From positions 14,598,063-14,662,062 of the forward strand of contig JABAKD010000028.1 in the NCBI GenBank assembly GCA_012845835.1: 64,000 nucleotides of DNA. Reading direction: 5' to 3'. The notes below the pieces were generated by a model. The model saw nothing but the letters and a program-made list of their open reading frames with translations, searched no databases and was not told the DNA's origin. Source of the stretch: Undaria pinnatifida (taxonomy: Eukaryota; Sar; Phaeophyceae; Laminariales; Alariaceae). Within the stretch, counting starts at the first letter, position 1. The number at the start of each line of letters is the position of its first letter. Below are positions 41,801 through 44,625 of the stretch, piece by piece. Both the position numbers and the translations under genes were made by a program.

Positions 41801-44625
41801 CGATACCCGTACGATACGTATACACATACCAGATATATAAGACCGATTTTGAGTCGTTTTGAGTCCTTTTGAGTGATCCCTCTATAGGGCGGTAGTAGCG
41901 GCAGGTGTAGCAAACCCTGGGTCAACTAATGTTTCCGCTAATGATACCGATAATGATACCAGTAGCAATCGTAGCGCATAGAACAAGTAAGTGTTGGTCG
42001 CGATCCGCGAAAGAATGTCTTCGAACCATTTTTCGGGTGATCACCATCATGATGATGTTGATGATGGAAGTCATGATGATGATGTTGATGATGGAAGGTA
42101 ATGATATTGAGCTCGTCGGGTTAGGAGGCCAGAAATTTCTTAGGAACTTCTTAGAAACTTCTGCTGCACCCCTAGCGTGGGGCTACTCTTTTTTCTCCAT
42201 GCCCCAGTTGTTTTCAGAGGTTCCTCCTCAATTTTCGAGCTGTTTTCATCTTTTCCTTTCTTCCCCCACAATCTCTGATCTAGGGGGAAACTACCAGTTC
42301 TACCCCATGAGAACTCGCAGAAAAAAATAGAATCTCCGACTGAGGGTTAGATGGCTTACGACTGTAGTTTAGGTAAACTATACTGTTAGTTAACCTTTTG
42401 CAAGTGGTCAATCAAACGGACTATTACCCCACTAATACCTTAACAAATGGCGTCGTCGGCAGGACCATGGGTTTTTTGGGTCGTGGGTTCCAACCCCACA
42501 TCCACCATAATAAGCTTTTTCAGACTTTCCCCATGTCGAACTTGAAAAATACTCTCCCCCGGTATCCCCAGGAAATATAACCGCTTGGATACTAACAGGT
42601 CCGCCCGTATATCCGGCCGACCTGCTATCCCGCCGTTTCAGGGAGGGAAAGTGTTATAAGGCTTAGTTTGGGTAAGCTATTGATTAACCTTTTGCAAGTG
42701 ATCAAACGGACTAATACCCCACTCATGACCTTAACATTAACACCTTGAGAAGTGGAAACCCCTTTTTTCGACAATTTCACTTGGATTTAGTACAGGTGAG
42801 GGGTTCGGGGACGCTAAATGGGCTAAGGAGCCCCGTTAATATCCAGAAAAAAAAAGAGCCAAAAAAAGGCACAGCAGTACGATGATCGATCGCAGTAGTA
42901 GTAGTACCTTTATCATAGCTAGCACGTTTATCACAGCTGTGCTGACGAATGCTATGATCATGCCTGATGATGCGGACGGGGGTGCACATATCGTAGGTTT
43001 TCTTTGGCCCCGTTCACTCGAGGAGGTTCTGTACTACTCGGTACTACTCGGTACTACTCGGTACTACTCGGTACTACTCTGTACCTCATACCGTCTGAAA
43101 GCAGTTGTTTAAAAAAATACAAATGAAAGAGCAAACCACGGATACTGCCATGGACAATCTATACTTCCACAATGATAATGAATGGGTAATCTTGCAAACT
43201 ACGAATGAATACTGCCATGGACTATCTATACATGCACACTAGGTAATCTTGCGAACCACGAATACCGCCATGGACTGCTGTCTATGCATACACAAAGGAT
43301 AATCTTGCAAAACGAATAAAGAATACTGTCGTGGCCTATCTGTGCATAGACTACACATCTAACAATCTTGCAAAGCCAACAAAGAACATTGGCATTGCCT
43401 ATCTATGAATACACAACTGACACTCTTACAAAACGAATAAAGAATACTCCCATGGACTAATGGACTGTCTATGCATACACAATGTATGCAGAGATAGATA
43501 ATATTAGGCCATGGCAATCTTCTTATTATCTCTGCATACACAACGGATAATCTCGCAAAACTAAGAAAGAACATTGCCATGGACTATCTATGCATACACA
43601 ACGTAGTACTGCCATGGCCTATCTAAGCAGGGATGGACATTATCGTGTTCTCTCAACCATTTCACCCTAACTAACGACGTTAGTATGTTTCGGCCACTTC
43701 CACCCATCCCATGGTGAAAAACACAATGATGTAGGGCACCCTGTCTATCTGATCTAGTCTATGCATACAAATAATGATCTTGCAAAACCATGAACACTGC
43801 CATGGTCTAGCTATGCATAAACCACGAATCATCTTGCAAAGCCAACAAAGAACACTGCCATATGGCCCATCCATGCATAGTCTAAGCAAAGAACAATATT
43901 GCGAAACCAACAAAGAACACTACTACTACTGCTGTCATGGCCTATCTATGCATACAAAAACAAGAATTTTGTGACCATGAATAGTGTGTAGGCGACAATT
44001 GTTGGAGAGCTCCCCGGTCGAGGATCTCTGTTTTTCATGGCGAGAAAAAACACTGGTAAATAAATAAAGGCCAAGCGGTGCCTGCCGTGTCACCCCTATT
44101 GTGACAACAAGTAAGAACACCGCCACCGCCGACTTGTAACAAAAACGCAGGCTGCTCTCCTCGCCGCCACTGCCGAATTTTGTTGCCCGTTGAACACAAG
44201 ATCGCGCCAACACACGAGGCGCTTGCACGGCGAGTTGTTCAACCTCACCGAAACGATGAAAACAGTTCACCATGTCCGAAAGACCCGTACTGGTAGGCGT
44301 TTCGATCTCTTACGTACGGGTGATGTCAAAAACGCTTGAGCGCTCTCCCAACTAATAATGCGGAATTTGTTGCTCGTTGAAAAAACGCTCTGCACAGGAG
44401 GCGCTTCACGGCGAGTTCAGCCTCAGCAAACGGCCAAAGCGCTTCGCCATCCGGAAGCCGAGCAAAAGCTTAGCCCGGACCACGCAGGGGGGCGTTTCCA
44501 ACAAGAGATCTATGGGTCCAGAGCCTGCTCAATCGAGAATCCCGCCAGAAACTGGTGCGACTGCTCTGGAGGATCACCCCGTCTCTCAGGCTCGGAATTG
44601 TACGGACAAGGGGCTGGGAGCTTAA
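1553..44625 (+). CDS. CFAP65: CFAP65-like cilia/flagella protein, 3' part of the gene, 25 exons
   Basis: Twenty-five exons join with matching phases to give 4503 nt: 1500 codons and a TAA stop. The order of conserved segments matches animal CFAP65/CCDC108 collinearly: the VVW-R-S strand, PWC-l, P-GLLPAG, RPTCVG, a SRIP-FAID ASH domain, LEN-ECDVTYKL, the LW-LSL-IN helix, ETWANQGE, the EAKEY strand, KGVGYDP, LGRIPQG, then a charged C-terminal region ending in FNIMQ-EALHGEF. CFAP65 proteins are ASH/MSP immunoglobulin-like repeat proteins needed for motile cilia and the sperm flagellum. The 5' end (roughly the first third of the family's length) is outside the window. Coding sequence is about 10% of the locus. 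Orthology rests on my recall of the family, not a search. No canonical AATAAA is obvious just after the stop. Confidence 0.9.
1881..1967 (+). pseudogene. Echo of exon 1 (copy a)
   Basis: Resembles the 3' half of exon 1, with blocks such as tgtggaagaggcggaagc and cagtcagatgacctt. The splice donor is altered, since CAG is followed by tacag. Same strand as the gene, about 130 bp downstream of the source exon. Confidence 0.8.
2132..2228 (+). pseudogene. Echo of exon 1 (copy b)
   Basis: A second copy of the 3' half of exon 1. It starts with agtggaggttagcccgg and ends TTCAG followed by gtacagc, so the donor-like site is retained. Small indels relative to exon 1 break the frame. Confidence 0.82.
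2503..2845. repeat. 12-bp minisatellite (gggtaacattaa)
   Basis: About 27 units of gggtaacaytaa in intron 1, varying mainly between att and act. Long open frames on both strands here are artefacts of a unit length divisible by three. Confidence 0.95.
3229..3627 (+). mobile_element. Miniature LTR (TRIM-like) element, copy 1
   Basis: Two similar terminal blocks, both beginning TGTT-TAAGGCTTA and ending in ACA, flank an internal part of about 200 bp. Right after the first block comes aATGGCGTCGTCGACAGGACC, a primer-binding-like site starting TGG. A purine tract (aggggggg agag) precedes the second block near 3515-3530. The internal part also holds gggttcgaatcc, like a tRNA T-arm or pol III B box. 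No clear target duplication is visible. Confidence 0.65.
3628..3880. repeat. AT-rich degenerate repeat (aacctattaa)
   Basis: Irregular repeats of aacctatta and ataacctg in intron 1. They include three copies of the nine-base TACCWGGTA motif. Confidence 0.7.
4064..4237 (+). CDS. CFAP65: CFAP65 exon 2
   Basis: Follows the acceptor gctgtacag. The first base completes an AGA codon left by exon 1. Encodes TVKDATQQPPWCLPLLVLGH and later VYQTI. The PWC-L..GH pattern matches the same position in CFAP65. Ends ATCAG before gttcgg (phase 2). The longer open frame continuing past this donor is intron. Confidence 0.88.
4345..4557. repeat. 10-bp minisatellite (atcgaaaacg)
   Basis: About 21 units of cgatcgaaaa, starting some 110 bp after the exon 2 donor. 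The first units are variants (cgatggaaaa) and the last four have tg in place of cg. Confidence 0.95.
4569..4690 (+). repeat. Dispersed repeat fragment (gtgcagcagaa...acccgaaac)
   Basis: Shares gtgcagcagaa and acccgaaacgtgacg with copies near 15420-15545, 42105-42165 (minus) and 52160-52480. Nature unknown. Confidence 0.55.
5270..5385. repeat. 13-bp repeat (ttggtattaatag)
   Basis: Eight or so nearly perfect units in intron 2. Confidence 0.9.
5526..5632. repeat. (TTGA)n microsatellite
   Basis: Tetranucleotide repeat of about 26 units with a few 5-base units. The poly-NQSI frames over it are not genes. Confidence 0.95.
6003..6045 (-). pseudogene. Truncated tRNA-like 3' half
   Basis: On the minus strand a perfect T-arm (GGGGG TTCGAAT CCCCC) is followed by GCCGTCC, the expected acceptor 3' strand. 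The anticodon arm and 5' half are absent. The flank cacgca plus an A run, then gtgga, is repeated 55 bp further on before the intact tRNA, so this is probably a duplicated 3' fragment. Confidence 0.6.
6067..6139 (-). tRNA. tRNA-Ala (TGC)
   Basis: The minus strand folds as a cloverleaf. Acceptor GGGGGTT pairs with ATCCTCC (one T-T mismatch and one G-T). D arm GCTC-AGGGGTTA-GAGT. Anticodon stem TTCGC/GCGAA with loop TTTGCAT, giving anticodon TGC. T arm GGGGG-TTCAAAT-CCCCC. Discriminator A, no encoded CCA, and a TTTTT terminator follows. It lies antisense in intron 2 of the CFAP65 gene. Confidence 0.85.
6703..6886 (+). mobile_element. MITE-like element, copy M1
   Basis: Shares tagcgccaagcgattttt, repeated accgccttat blocks and a terminal ggggaacccc with the other copies. 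The left terminal inverted repeat is degraded. Confidence 0.6.
6967..7168 (+). mobile_element. MITE-like element, copy M2
   Basis: Begins ggggtccgtcagtaggc and carries accgccttatatcgggat and ataccgccttatatcggc near its right end. The right terminal repeat is lost. Lies about 130 bp upstream of exon 3. Confidence 0.6.
7297..7405 (+). CDS. CFAP65: CFAP65 exon 3
   Basis: Acceptor cgtatcctcag and donor TTTTCAG before gtgccc. The first base completes AGG from exon 2. Encodes LSNQGNIPACFSFQPDPTGA then FDIKPAVGLLPAGNFQ, a classic ASH strand order (N-G-IPA-F and F-I-P--G-LPAG). The longer overlapping open frames on both strands are in other frames and show no such pattern. Confidence 0.93.
8140..8470. 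repeat. GATC-rich dispersed repeat
   Basis: Alternating agatcatgcagatcat and ctccctcccggcaacac blocks in intron 3. Related GATC-rich stretches occur near 9035-9200, 12345-12560, 21680-21960, 23870-24350, 31040-31250 and 56770-56930, often with gatctgtc followed by a gtgtga-type word. Confidence 0.6.
8531..8833 (+). CDS. CFAP65: CFAP65 exon 4 with poly-Gly run and GC donor
   Basis: Acceptor tttcgtacag. 101 codons in phase 0. It starts LCLVRFTPPRFGERRHRLVC (end of one ASH domain), passes through a low-complexity linker with eight glycines encoded by a GGT/GGA run, and ends ATIYMRPTCVGIASSSSFQ, matching the YF-PTWVG start of the next domain in CFAP65. The donor is CAG followed by gcaagc (a GC-AG intron). 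It is supported because exon 5 then continues in phase. Confidence 0.9.
8834..8839 (+). other. GC 5' splice site of intron 4
   Basis: The exon ends TTCCAG and the intron begins gcaagc. No GT fits here without losing the conserved SSSSFQ-VKNSSRIP junction. Confidence 0.75.
8936..9030 (+). pseudogene. Echo of exon 5 (copy a)
   Basis: Located upstream of the true exon. Shares ttcgccgtcgacctcccgtc and gtgtttggagtgtccccc with exon 5 but has indels and loses similarity after gttgggggat. Confidence 0.78.
9551..9612 (+). pseudogene. Echo of exon 5 (copy b, 5' part only)
   Basis: Matches the first third of exon 5: an acceptor-like gtcag, then frame KPSSRVPVTFAID against VKNSSRIPIIFAID in the exon. 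It stops before the second half. Confidence 0.7.
9729..9905 (+). CDS. CFAP65: CFAP65 exon 5
   Basis: Acceptor tgggacag, 59 codons, phase 0 at both ends, donor GTCAAG before gtaggt. Encodes VKNSSRIPIIFAID, GVFRVSPIAGLLLGHQ and VIFAPRETKEYRF, the three core strands of an ASH domain. It aligns without gaps to the FRNPSRLPLQF domain of CFAP65. Confidence 0.95.
10010..10197 (+). mobile_element. MITE-like element, copy M3
   Basis: Left end gggatcccttagtgaggcgg and right end accgccttatgaggggactcc are imperfect inverted repeats. The interior has gaccgccttatatcgggat. A gtacagtag minisatellite (about 9955-10000) abuts the left end, as in copy M5. Confidence 0.7.
10246..10391 (+). pseudogene. Echo of exon 5 (copy c)
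   Basis: Downstream copy covering most of exon 5, including gggtatttccccattgcgga and catctttgccccg. An in-frame TGA at 10363-10365 replaces the AGA of APRETKE. It ends ccggtcaag followed by gtgcag, so the donor position is preserved. Confidence 0.85.
10546..10692. repeat. Minisatellite (gagactaggttaggtt)
   Basis: About nine units of 10-17 bp in intron 5. Confidence 0.85.
11585..11760. repeat. 15-bp minisatellite (gtaccttgttgaa)
   Basis: About twelve units of 14-16 bp in intron 5. The antisense open frames here are artefacts. Confidence 0.9.
12271..12308 (+). pseudogene. Echo of the exon 6 acceptor region (copy a)
   Basis: ctgctcacggagtgtcgcca followed by ggacccagtaatg resembles the exon 6 acceptor and start (gctcacggattgtcgccag). 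Confidence 0.6.
12594..12640 (+). pseudogene. Echo of exon 6 (copy b)
   Basis: ctcacgggactctcgccag then ctgagggaagggacgcc matches the exon 6 acceptor and first codons. The second codon is TGA in the exon frame. Confidence 0.72.
12885..13002 (+). CDS. CFAP65: CFAP65 exon 6
   Basis: Acceptor gattgtcgccag. Starts LGEAAPAVIKPGAYVTVSGQ and continues VTFHPESLSYAVRL. The Y-TVSGQG strand closes one ASH domain (VGVG in animals) and LSYAV begins the next. It ends TTAG before gtgagt, a strong donor, giving phase 1, which exon 7 completes. This exon has no long open frame around it, so length alone would miss it. Confidence 0.88.
13105..13600 (+). repeat. Dispersed G-rich repeat (family B), copy 1
   Basis: Starts near ttattataaaaaacg and includes agctgtgagatcgaagattt, gatactccgatcgcgcgtat, gggtcaacagggtgat, then a long G run. 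Copies lie at 37590-38115, 40005-41330 (interrupted) and 50040-50615 (minus), with fragments elsewhere. Class unknown. Confidence 0.8.
14221..14290 (+). pseudogene. Echo of exon 7 (copy a)
   Basis: An acceptor-like cgcag followed by about 60 bp matching the start of exon 7, including actggagaactgcagcgagt. The next codon is TGA where the exon has TGC. Confidence 0.88.
14509..14622 (+). CDS. CFAP65: CFAP65 exon 7
   Basis: Acceptor atttgaggcag. Two bases complete GTT from exon 6. Encodes NTSESKALVLENCSECDVTY then KLFYIANKEPPARHSSK, matching VNSKQS-FLVL-ND--C-LYYRL in CFAP65. Donor AAAG before gtgata (phase 1). An in-frame alternative acceptor at 14474 would add residues that break the ASH spacing, so the later site is preferred. 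Confidence 0.9.
14762..14806 (+). pseudogene. Echo of exon 7 (copy b, fragment)
   Basis: ttatcctgcagcgattgcga matches the ENCSECD part of exon 7. A TAG follows in the corresponding frame. Confidence 0.65.
14870..14950 (+). pseudogene. Echo of exon 7 (copy c)
   Basis: ttatcctgcagcgagtacga then gtgacatacgga and gccaacgagcttctcgctcg follow the second half of exon 7. With copy b it forms a tandem pair of about 110 bp beginning gcagtaccttgttttatt. Confidence 0.75.
15420..15545 (+). repeat. Dispersed repeat (cagaaatttctaagaattttc)
   Basis: Shares gcagaaatttctaagaattt, acatcaacatc and acccgaaacatgacg with 52160-52480 and, inverted, 42105-42165. Confidence 0.65.
16651..16816 (+). CDS. CFAP65: CFAP65 exon 8 with Gly/Glu-rich insert
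   Basis: Acceptor tgcctttag. Two bases complete a GGA codon from exon 7. A low-complexity stretch (VGGGEAGGGGEPAGRR) precedes ALFVDKPEGTLPA, the F--P-G-LPA strand expected here. Donor GCAAG before gtatgt leaves phase 2. The insert sits in a loop of the ASH domain and is absent from the animal protein. Confidence 0.88.
17491..17563 (+). CDS. CFAP65: CFAP65 exon 9 (73 bp)
   Basis: Acceptor gttttgggcgccag. One base completes AGA. Encodes SRTRTIATFRPISEGAYEFS then FLCQ. Donor TGCCAG before gtgggg. This short exon completes the domain begun in exons 7 and 8. Its phase (2 to 0) is the only one joining exons 8 and 10 without loss of frame. Confidence 0.9.
18201..18250 (+). pseudogene. Echo of exon 10 (copy a)
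   Basis: aaggtttcgctggtcagccg then tacggaagacatcagcagtc matches the first 45 bp of exon 10 together with its AAG acceptor. Confidence 0.75.
18381..18487 (+). pseudogene. Echo of exon 10 (copy b)
   Basis: Covers about the first 105 bp of exon 10. Shared blocks include aaaggtttcctttgtcaac and caagcagggtcacacggcg. It has an in-frame TAA where the exon reads FRHQ. The intron flank (caaccatgttactcccctcc) is copied too and recurs at about 18650 before the true exon. Confidence 0.88.
18727..18950 (+). CDS. CFAP65: CFAP65 exon 10 with GC donor
   Basis: Acceptor ttttgtgtgacgaag, phase 0. Starts VSLVNRTGDENSPFRHQIEM. An Ala/Gly-rich stretch follows, then MMPLRCSVSG. The donor is GGCAG followed by gcaagc, a second GC-AG intron with the same hexamer as intron 4. 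It leaves AG, completed by G of exon 11. The open frame running on to 19104 is intronic. Confidence 0.85.
18951..18956 (+). other. GC 5' splice site of intron 10
   Basis: Exon GGCAG, intron gcaagc. Using it joins RCSVSG to RASFPSVVFRDV in phase, matching the family. Confidence 0.72.
19368..19533 (+). CDS. CFAP65: CFAP65 exon 11
   Basis: Acceptor ctgttgtgcgaag, donor AACCAG before gtaata. Encodes SFPSVVFRDVRMTREGG and SLWAALSLSTINDMLSKPLS then EEEVKFNQ. The P-l-i-DVR...LW-l-SLd-lN-yL---pt--El pattern is diagnostic of CFAP65 and is the strongest single family signature in the window. Confidence 0.95.
19661..19760 (+). pseudogene. Echo of exon 11
   Basis: About 100 bp matching the second half of exon 11: tgcgggctgccctttcg, ccaagcaagctcttatccga and gaaagtcaagattaac. 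Contains indels and no donor. Confidence 0.85.
20640..20842. repeat. (TTGA)n and derived repeat
   Basis: Tetranucleotide tract with interspersed ttgattggttgattgg units in intron 11. Confidence 0.95.
20895..21050. repeat. Degenerate repeat (gtatcaatagactattatg)
   Basis: Five to six irregular units in intron 11. Confidence 0.75.
21554..21646 (+). CDS. CFAP65: CFAP65 exon 12
   Basis: Acceptor ctctttatgcag, 31 codons in phase 0, donor CTGCAG before gtaaag. Encodes ESSPDTSQLPRFDVPFVPSA then CGPVVITLQ, the first strands of the next ASH domain. Confidence 0.88.
21975..22150. repeat. Minisatellite (ggtgattcatgctgaat)
   Basis: Eight or nine units of 17-20 bp in intron 12. Confidence 0.85.
22455..22513. 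repeat. 12-bp repeat (gccgtgtgacat)
   Basis: Five units in intron 12. Adjacent open frames are artefacts. Confidence 0.85.
22710..22814 (+). CDS. CFAP65: CFAP65 exon 13
   Basis: Acceptor ccttcaacag, donor GCCGAG before gtatat, 35 codons in phase 0. Encodes VCNPGLLPTSVTVNLPNAKP then VEMETWANQGEPTAE, aligning to KNSGVV--DWAFLLPSD followed by the ELWAEQ motif of CFAP65. Confidence 0.95.
22840..23180. repeat. Minisatellite (gttgattatctgagc)
   Basis: About twenty degenerate units of roughly 15 bp, starting 30 bp after the exon 13 donor. Confidence 0.85.
23674..23835 (+). CDS. CFAP65: CFAP65 exon 14
   Basis: Acceptor ccacccgcag, donor GTGCTG before gtgagt, 54 codons in phase 0. Encodes AFSITPDPGTVIEVSAGEKQ then YGGVHDLPVL, matching FSISPKAGSLSPGQEQ and GTDHLPVL in the animal protein. 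Confidence 0.95.
24505..24592 (+). CDS. CFAP65: CFAP65 exon 15
   Basis: Acceptor gttattaatag. Encodes VSIKEGRHFWLDLKGTTVPP then PMVYVPT, and ends CCTACAG before gtgata (phase 1). The donor is the first unit of a 10-bp minisatellite. Confidence 0.88.
24593..24828. repeat. 10-bp minisatellite (gtgataatgg) starting at the splice donor
   Basis: About 24 units, beginning exactly at the GT of the exon 15 donor, with variants gtggtaatgg and gtgatgatgg. Every unit repeats the first ten bases of the intron. Confidence 0.95.
25424..25590 (+). CDS. CFAP65: CFAP65 exon 16
   Basis: Acceptor gcgcgtttaacag. Two bases complete GGT. Encodes LQRHYVLDPVAVGTPLKEAP, ITEILNVGDALVSYRVEG and ends GHGIP before gtgagc. 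Matches the IPIGDTLPP-Q-YEL-N-G-VPVTYEV domain. Confidence 0.93.
26036..26219 (+). mobile_element. MITE-like element, copy M4
   Basis: Shares gtcgcgccaag, gaccgccttatatcgggata and the right end ccgccttattggggaacccc with the family. The left end (ggaggggtgggcc) is degraded. Confidence 0.65.
26225..26437. repeat. Minisatellite (ctgctgtactgctgta)
   Basis: Alternating ctgctgta and ctgta units, ending about 40 bp before the exon 17 acceptor, so it occupies the likely branch-point region. Open frames on both strands are artefacts. Confidence 0.93.
26479..26714 (+). CDS. CFAP65: CFAP65 exon 17
   Basis: Acceptor caacgacgcag. Encodes VFRLENKEGTIPGGGG, RWRFLPVEAKEYVLRVAV and MEITLKGVGYDPRTCDPH. The FSPIEAKTYTV and FQGVGYNP motifs of CFAP65 lie at the same positions. 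Donor CATAG before gtgagt (phase 2). Confidence 0.95.
26785..26955. repeat. Minisatellite (ggaagtttccatgg)
   Basis: Repeats of ggaag-ttcc words, themselves palindromic, in intron 17. Confidence 0.8.
26961..27010 (+). pseudogene. Echo of the 3' end of exon 17
   Basis: tggaaaatcacgctgatggg then gtttggtacgacccc matches the MEITLKGVGYDP segment, about 250 bp downstream of the source. Confidence 0.82.
27180..27350. repeat. Degenerate repeat (cggtactcttggtactgc)
   Basis: Irregular 18-30 bp units rich in gtact and tcgac in intron 18's upstream neighbour, intron 17. Confidence 0.65.
27474..27642 (+). CDS. CFAP65: CFAP65 exon 18
   Basis: Acceptor cgcgcacttacag. One base completes AGC. Encodes EKLPPVDLGLTHPARQLELL and GQPCVLGAERLRLGRIPQGA, ending NCLKKT before gtgagt. 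GQNVFLSQSHISLGNIP in CFAP65 is the counterpart. Confidence 0.94.
28444..28650 (+). CDS. CFAP65: CFAP65 exon 19
   Basis: Acceptor gcaacgcgcag, 69 codons in phase 0. Encodes ALQFSWDPYETG, SSGVVSIRPLRGSLGAEQSM and CAVRLVPPST. Ends AGCACG before gtgatt. If the donor were ignored, a TAA would follow six codons later, but exon 20 continues the family order, so splicing is preferred. Confidence 0.88.
28918..29262 (+). CDS. CFAP65: CFAP65 exon 20, charged helical region
   Basis: Acceptor cctacccgcag, 115 codons in phase 0. Encodes RLEVRMEEERQARARQAEPR, a probable helix matching the LQEWKDEKVRQE region after the last ASH domain, then a divergent linker. The donor GCGGAG before gtaagg is strong. Ends inside a longer open frame that runs into the intron. 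Confidence 0.85.
29263..33106. other. Intron 20: repeats and an unassigned non-repetitive block
   Basis: This 3.8-kb intron holds a degenerate caatgttcaactt repeat (29440-29750), two similar blocks with taggcccggggcag words (about 29760-29820 and 29996-30050), GATC-rich sequence (31040-31250), a telomere-like gggttagggttagg at about 31315, and the GGGTC foldback element. The part from 32140 to 32800 is non-repetitive. It has overlapping open frames on both strands that I cannot assign and could be a transposon fragment. Confidence 0.5.
31565..31959. mobile_element. Foldback-like element with GGGTC/GACCC arms (copy A)
   Basis: Imperfect terminal inverted repeats of about 27 bp: gaaacatttcagggcctttc at the left against gaaacgtttcaggaattttc read inward from the right. 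Inside are about 22 GGGTC pentamers (31665-31772), an 80-bp spacer, and about 15 GACCC pentamers (31855-31932). The two arms can pair into one long hairpin. Confidence 0.8.
33107..33271 (+). CDS. CFAP65: CFAP65 exon 21
   Basis: Acceptor accacctcaacag, donor AGCCAG before gtaagg, 55 codons in phase 0. Encodes AQQQQSLKNASQDP, VLKRLTEDVVATHEVRQCLK and ARVPTFSQ. Corresponds to the helical KQLLVDILTTIIRGLLED segment of CFAP65. Confidence 0.85.
33395..33690. mobile_element. Foldback-like element with GGGTC repeats (copy B)
   Basis: Left aggattttcacgcgtcatga and right gtgacccggcccgtgaaaat are inverted relatives of each other and of copy A's ends. The interior is a (GGGTC)n tract at 33505-33640 with gtgtc variants. 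It has no long GACCC arm. Confidence 0.7.
34132..34428 (+). CDS. CFAP65: CFAP65 exon 22
   Basis: Acceptor acattttccag, donor ATTGAG before gtaagt (near-perfect), 99 codons in phase 0. Encodes IRDALSLPDRVARALAPHAQ and ends GVLAGLLDAIE. It has no diagnostic motif. It is assigned by phase, strong splice sites and position in the variable C-terminal region. Confidence 0.8.
35157..35426 (+). CDS. CFAP65: CFAP65 exon 23
   Basis: Acceptor gttttgaaaaaaacag, 90 codons in phase 0. Encodes VLPEGGASISDLVSTLNNAT and NSLEEWLDRDNLG, then a Pro/Gln/Thr-rich tail ending KPIQPQ before gtgtga. Reading through would give V and a TGA stop. Splicing is preferred because exons 24 and 25 carry the family's C-terminus. 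The longer open frame over this region is a different frame. Confidence 0.78.
36238..36460. repeat. Minisatellite (atgatgttatg) and (TCATA)n
   Basis: About 20 units of gatgttatgat in intron 23, followed at 36490-36556 by a tcata pentamer tract. Confidence 0.93.
36838..37015. repeat. Tandem repeat (attcaacatattggttattttc)
   Basis: Five to six units of about 30 bp in intron 23. Confidence 0.88.
37511..37593 (+). pseudogene. Echo of the exon 24 5' region
   Basis: acagctccgctgcctgct, gcccctcagtcaatt and cccgaactacctctgtctgc align to the sequence at about 41503-41565 just before exon 24. It lies 4 kb upstream of its source and directly abuts a family B repeat. Confidence 0.72.
37594..38115 (+). 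repeat. Dispersed G-rich repeat (family B), copy 2
   Basis: Same order of blocks as copy 1, ending with a run of more than 15 G and ggggataaatctgatggttt. Confidence 0.85.
38160..39100 (+). repeat. Family B fragments and extreme G-rich tracts
   Basis: Repeated pieces of family B (gtggaaactata, ggataaatctga) interspersed with G-only and GGGA/GGGT tracts at 38290-38410, 38495-38515, 38755-38780 and 38910-39020. Such tracts can form G-quadruplexes on the transcribed (plus, sense) strand of intron 23. Confidence 0.75.
39280..39470. repeat. Tandem duplication of about 90 bp
   Basis: tagttaccattattttctga and gggatacgtattgcc occur twice, at about 39253-39345 and 39358-39450. Confidence 0.8.
40005..40118 (+). 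repeat. Family B copy 3, left part
   Basis: attataaaaaattaaaatcc then agctgtgagatcgaagattt. Interrupted at about 40118 by an LTR-element insertion and resumed at 40866. Confidence 0.8.
40119..40865 (+). mobile_element. LTR element fragment inserted in family B (internal end, LTR, PBS)
   Basis: From left to right: about 190 bp shared with 56980-57177 (gtatatcttgcaatgaggcg), a purine-rich stretch (cagggtgggctaa), an LTR at about 40316-40840 that begins TGTTATAGAGTG and ends CACCTTCACA, then aATGGCGTCGTCGGCAGGAC, identical to the PBS-like site of the miniature LTR family. No coding sequence. Confidence 0.7.
40866..41335 (+). repeat. Family B copy 3, right part
   Basis: Resumes at ccttgcaactacag and continues through gggtcaacagggtgatgtta, the G-rich runs and aggggataaatatgacgg. 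Confidence 0.8.
41583..41729 (+). CDS. CFAP65: CFAP65 exon 24
   Basis: Donor ATGCAG before gtacgg, phase 0. Encodes ADTAEEERPQQQL and TVAAALEGTFFNIMQ. The LE-T-FN-MQ motif is the hallmark of the CFAP65 C-terminus. The acceptor is uncertain. gttgtccggaag (start 41583) is used here, while gaatccctcag (start 41526) also keeps the frame and would add 19 codons. Confidence 0.85.
42105..42165 (-). repeat. Dispersed repeat fragment (inverted copy)
   Basis: Inverse complement of the gtgcagcagaaatttctaag element found at 15420 and 52160. Confidence 0.5.
42341..42736 (+). mobile_element. Miniature LTR (TRIM-like) element, copy 2
   Basis: The right LTR (42652-42736, 85 bp) begins TGTTATAAGGCTTAG and ends CCTTAACA. 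The left LTR (about 42341-42445) is more diverged. A PBS-like aATGGCGTCGTCGGCAGGACC follows the left LTR at 42446 and a purine tract (agggagggaaag) precedes the right LTR. There is no room for coding sequence. Confidence 0.75.
43020..43082. repeat. 10-bp repeat (tactactcgg)
   Basis: Five to six units in intron 24. Confidence 0.9.
43130..43970. repeat. Long-unit minisatellite (about 55-70 bp)
   Basis: About a dozen degenerate units with aagaacactgccatgg, cctatctatgcatacaca and aatcttgcaaa words in intron 24. None of the small open frames look like protein. Confidence 0.9.
44168..44255 (+). pseudogene. Echo of exon 25 with its intron flank
   Basis: gaattttgttgcccgttgaa then cgaggcgcttgcacggcgag and ttcaacctca match the exon 25 acceptor region and first 40 bp (EALHGEFSL). 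The CAG acceptor is changed and an extra base shifts the frame. It lies about 220 bp upstream of the true exon. Confidence 0.87.
44398..44625 (+). CDS. CFAP65: CFAP65 exon 25, C-terminus and stop
   Basis: Acceptor cgctctgcacag, phase 0. It starts EALHGEFSLSKRPKRFAIRK, following FNIMQ of exon 24, exactly as the family ends (MQEA---EF-L-ARPR-I). A basic, Ser-rich lineage-specific tail ends NCTDKGLGA and TAA. With this exon the 25 pieces total a multiple of three. Confidence 0.92.
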   Translation, partial: EALHGEFSLSKRPKRFAIRKPSKSLARTTQGGVSNKRSMGPEPAQSRIPPETGATALEDHPVSQARNCTDKGLGA

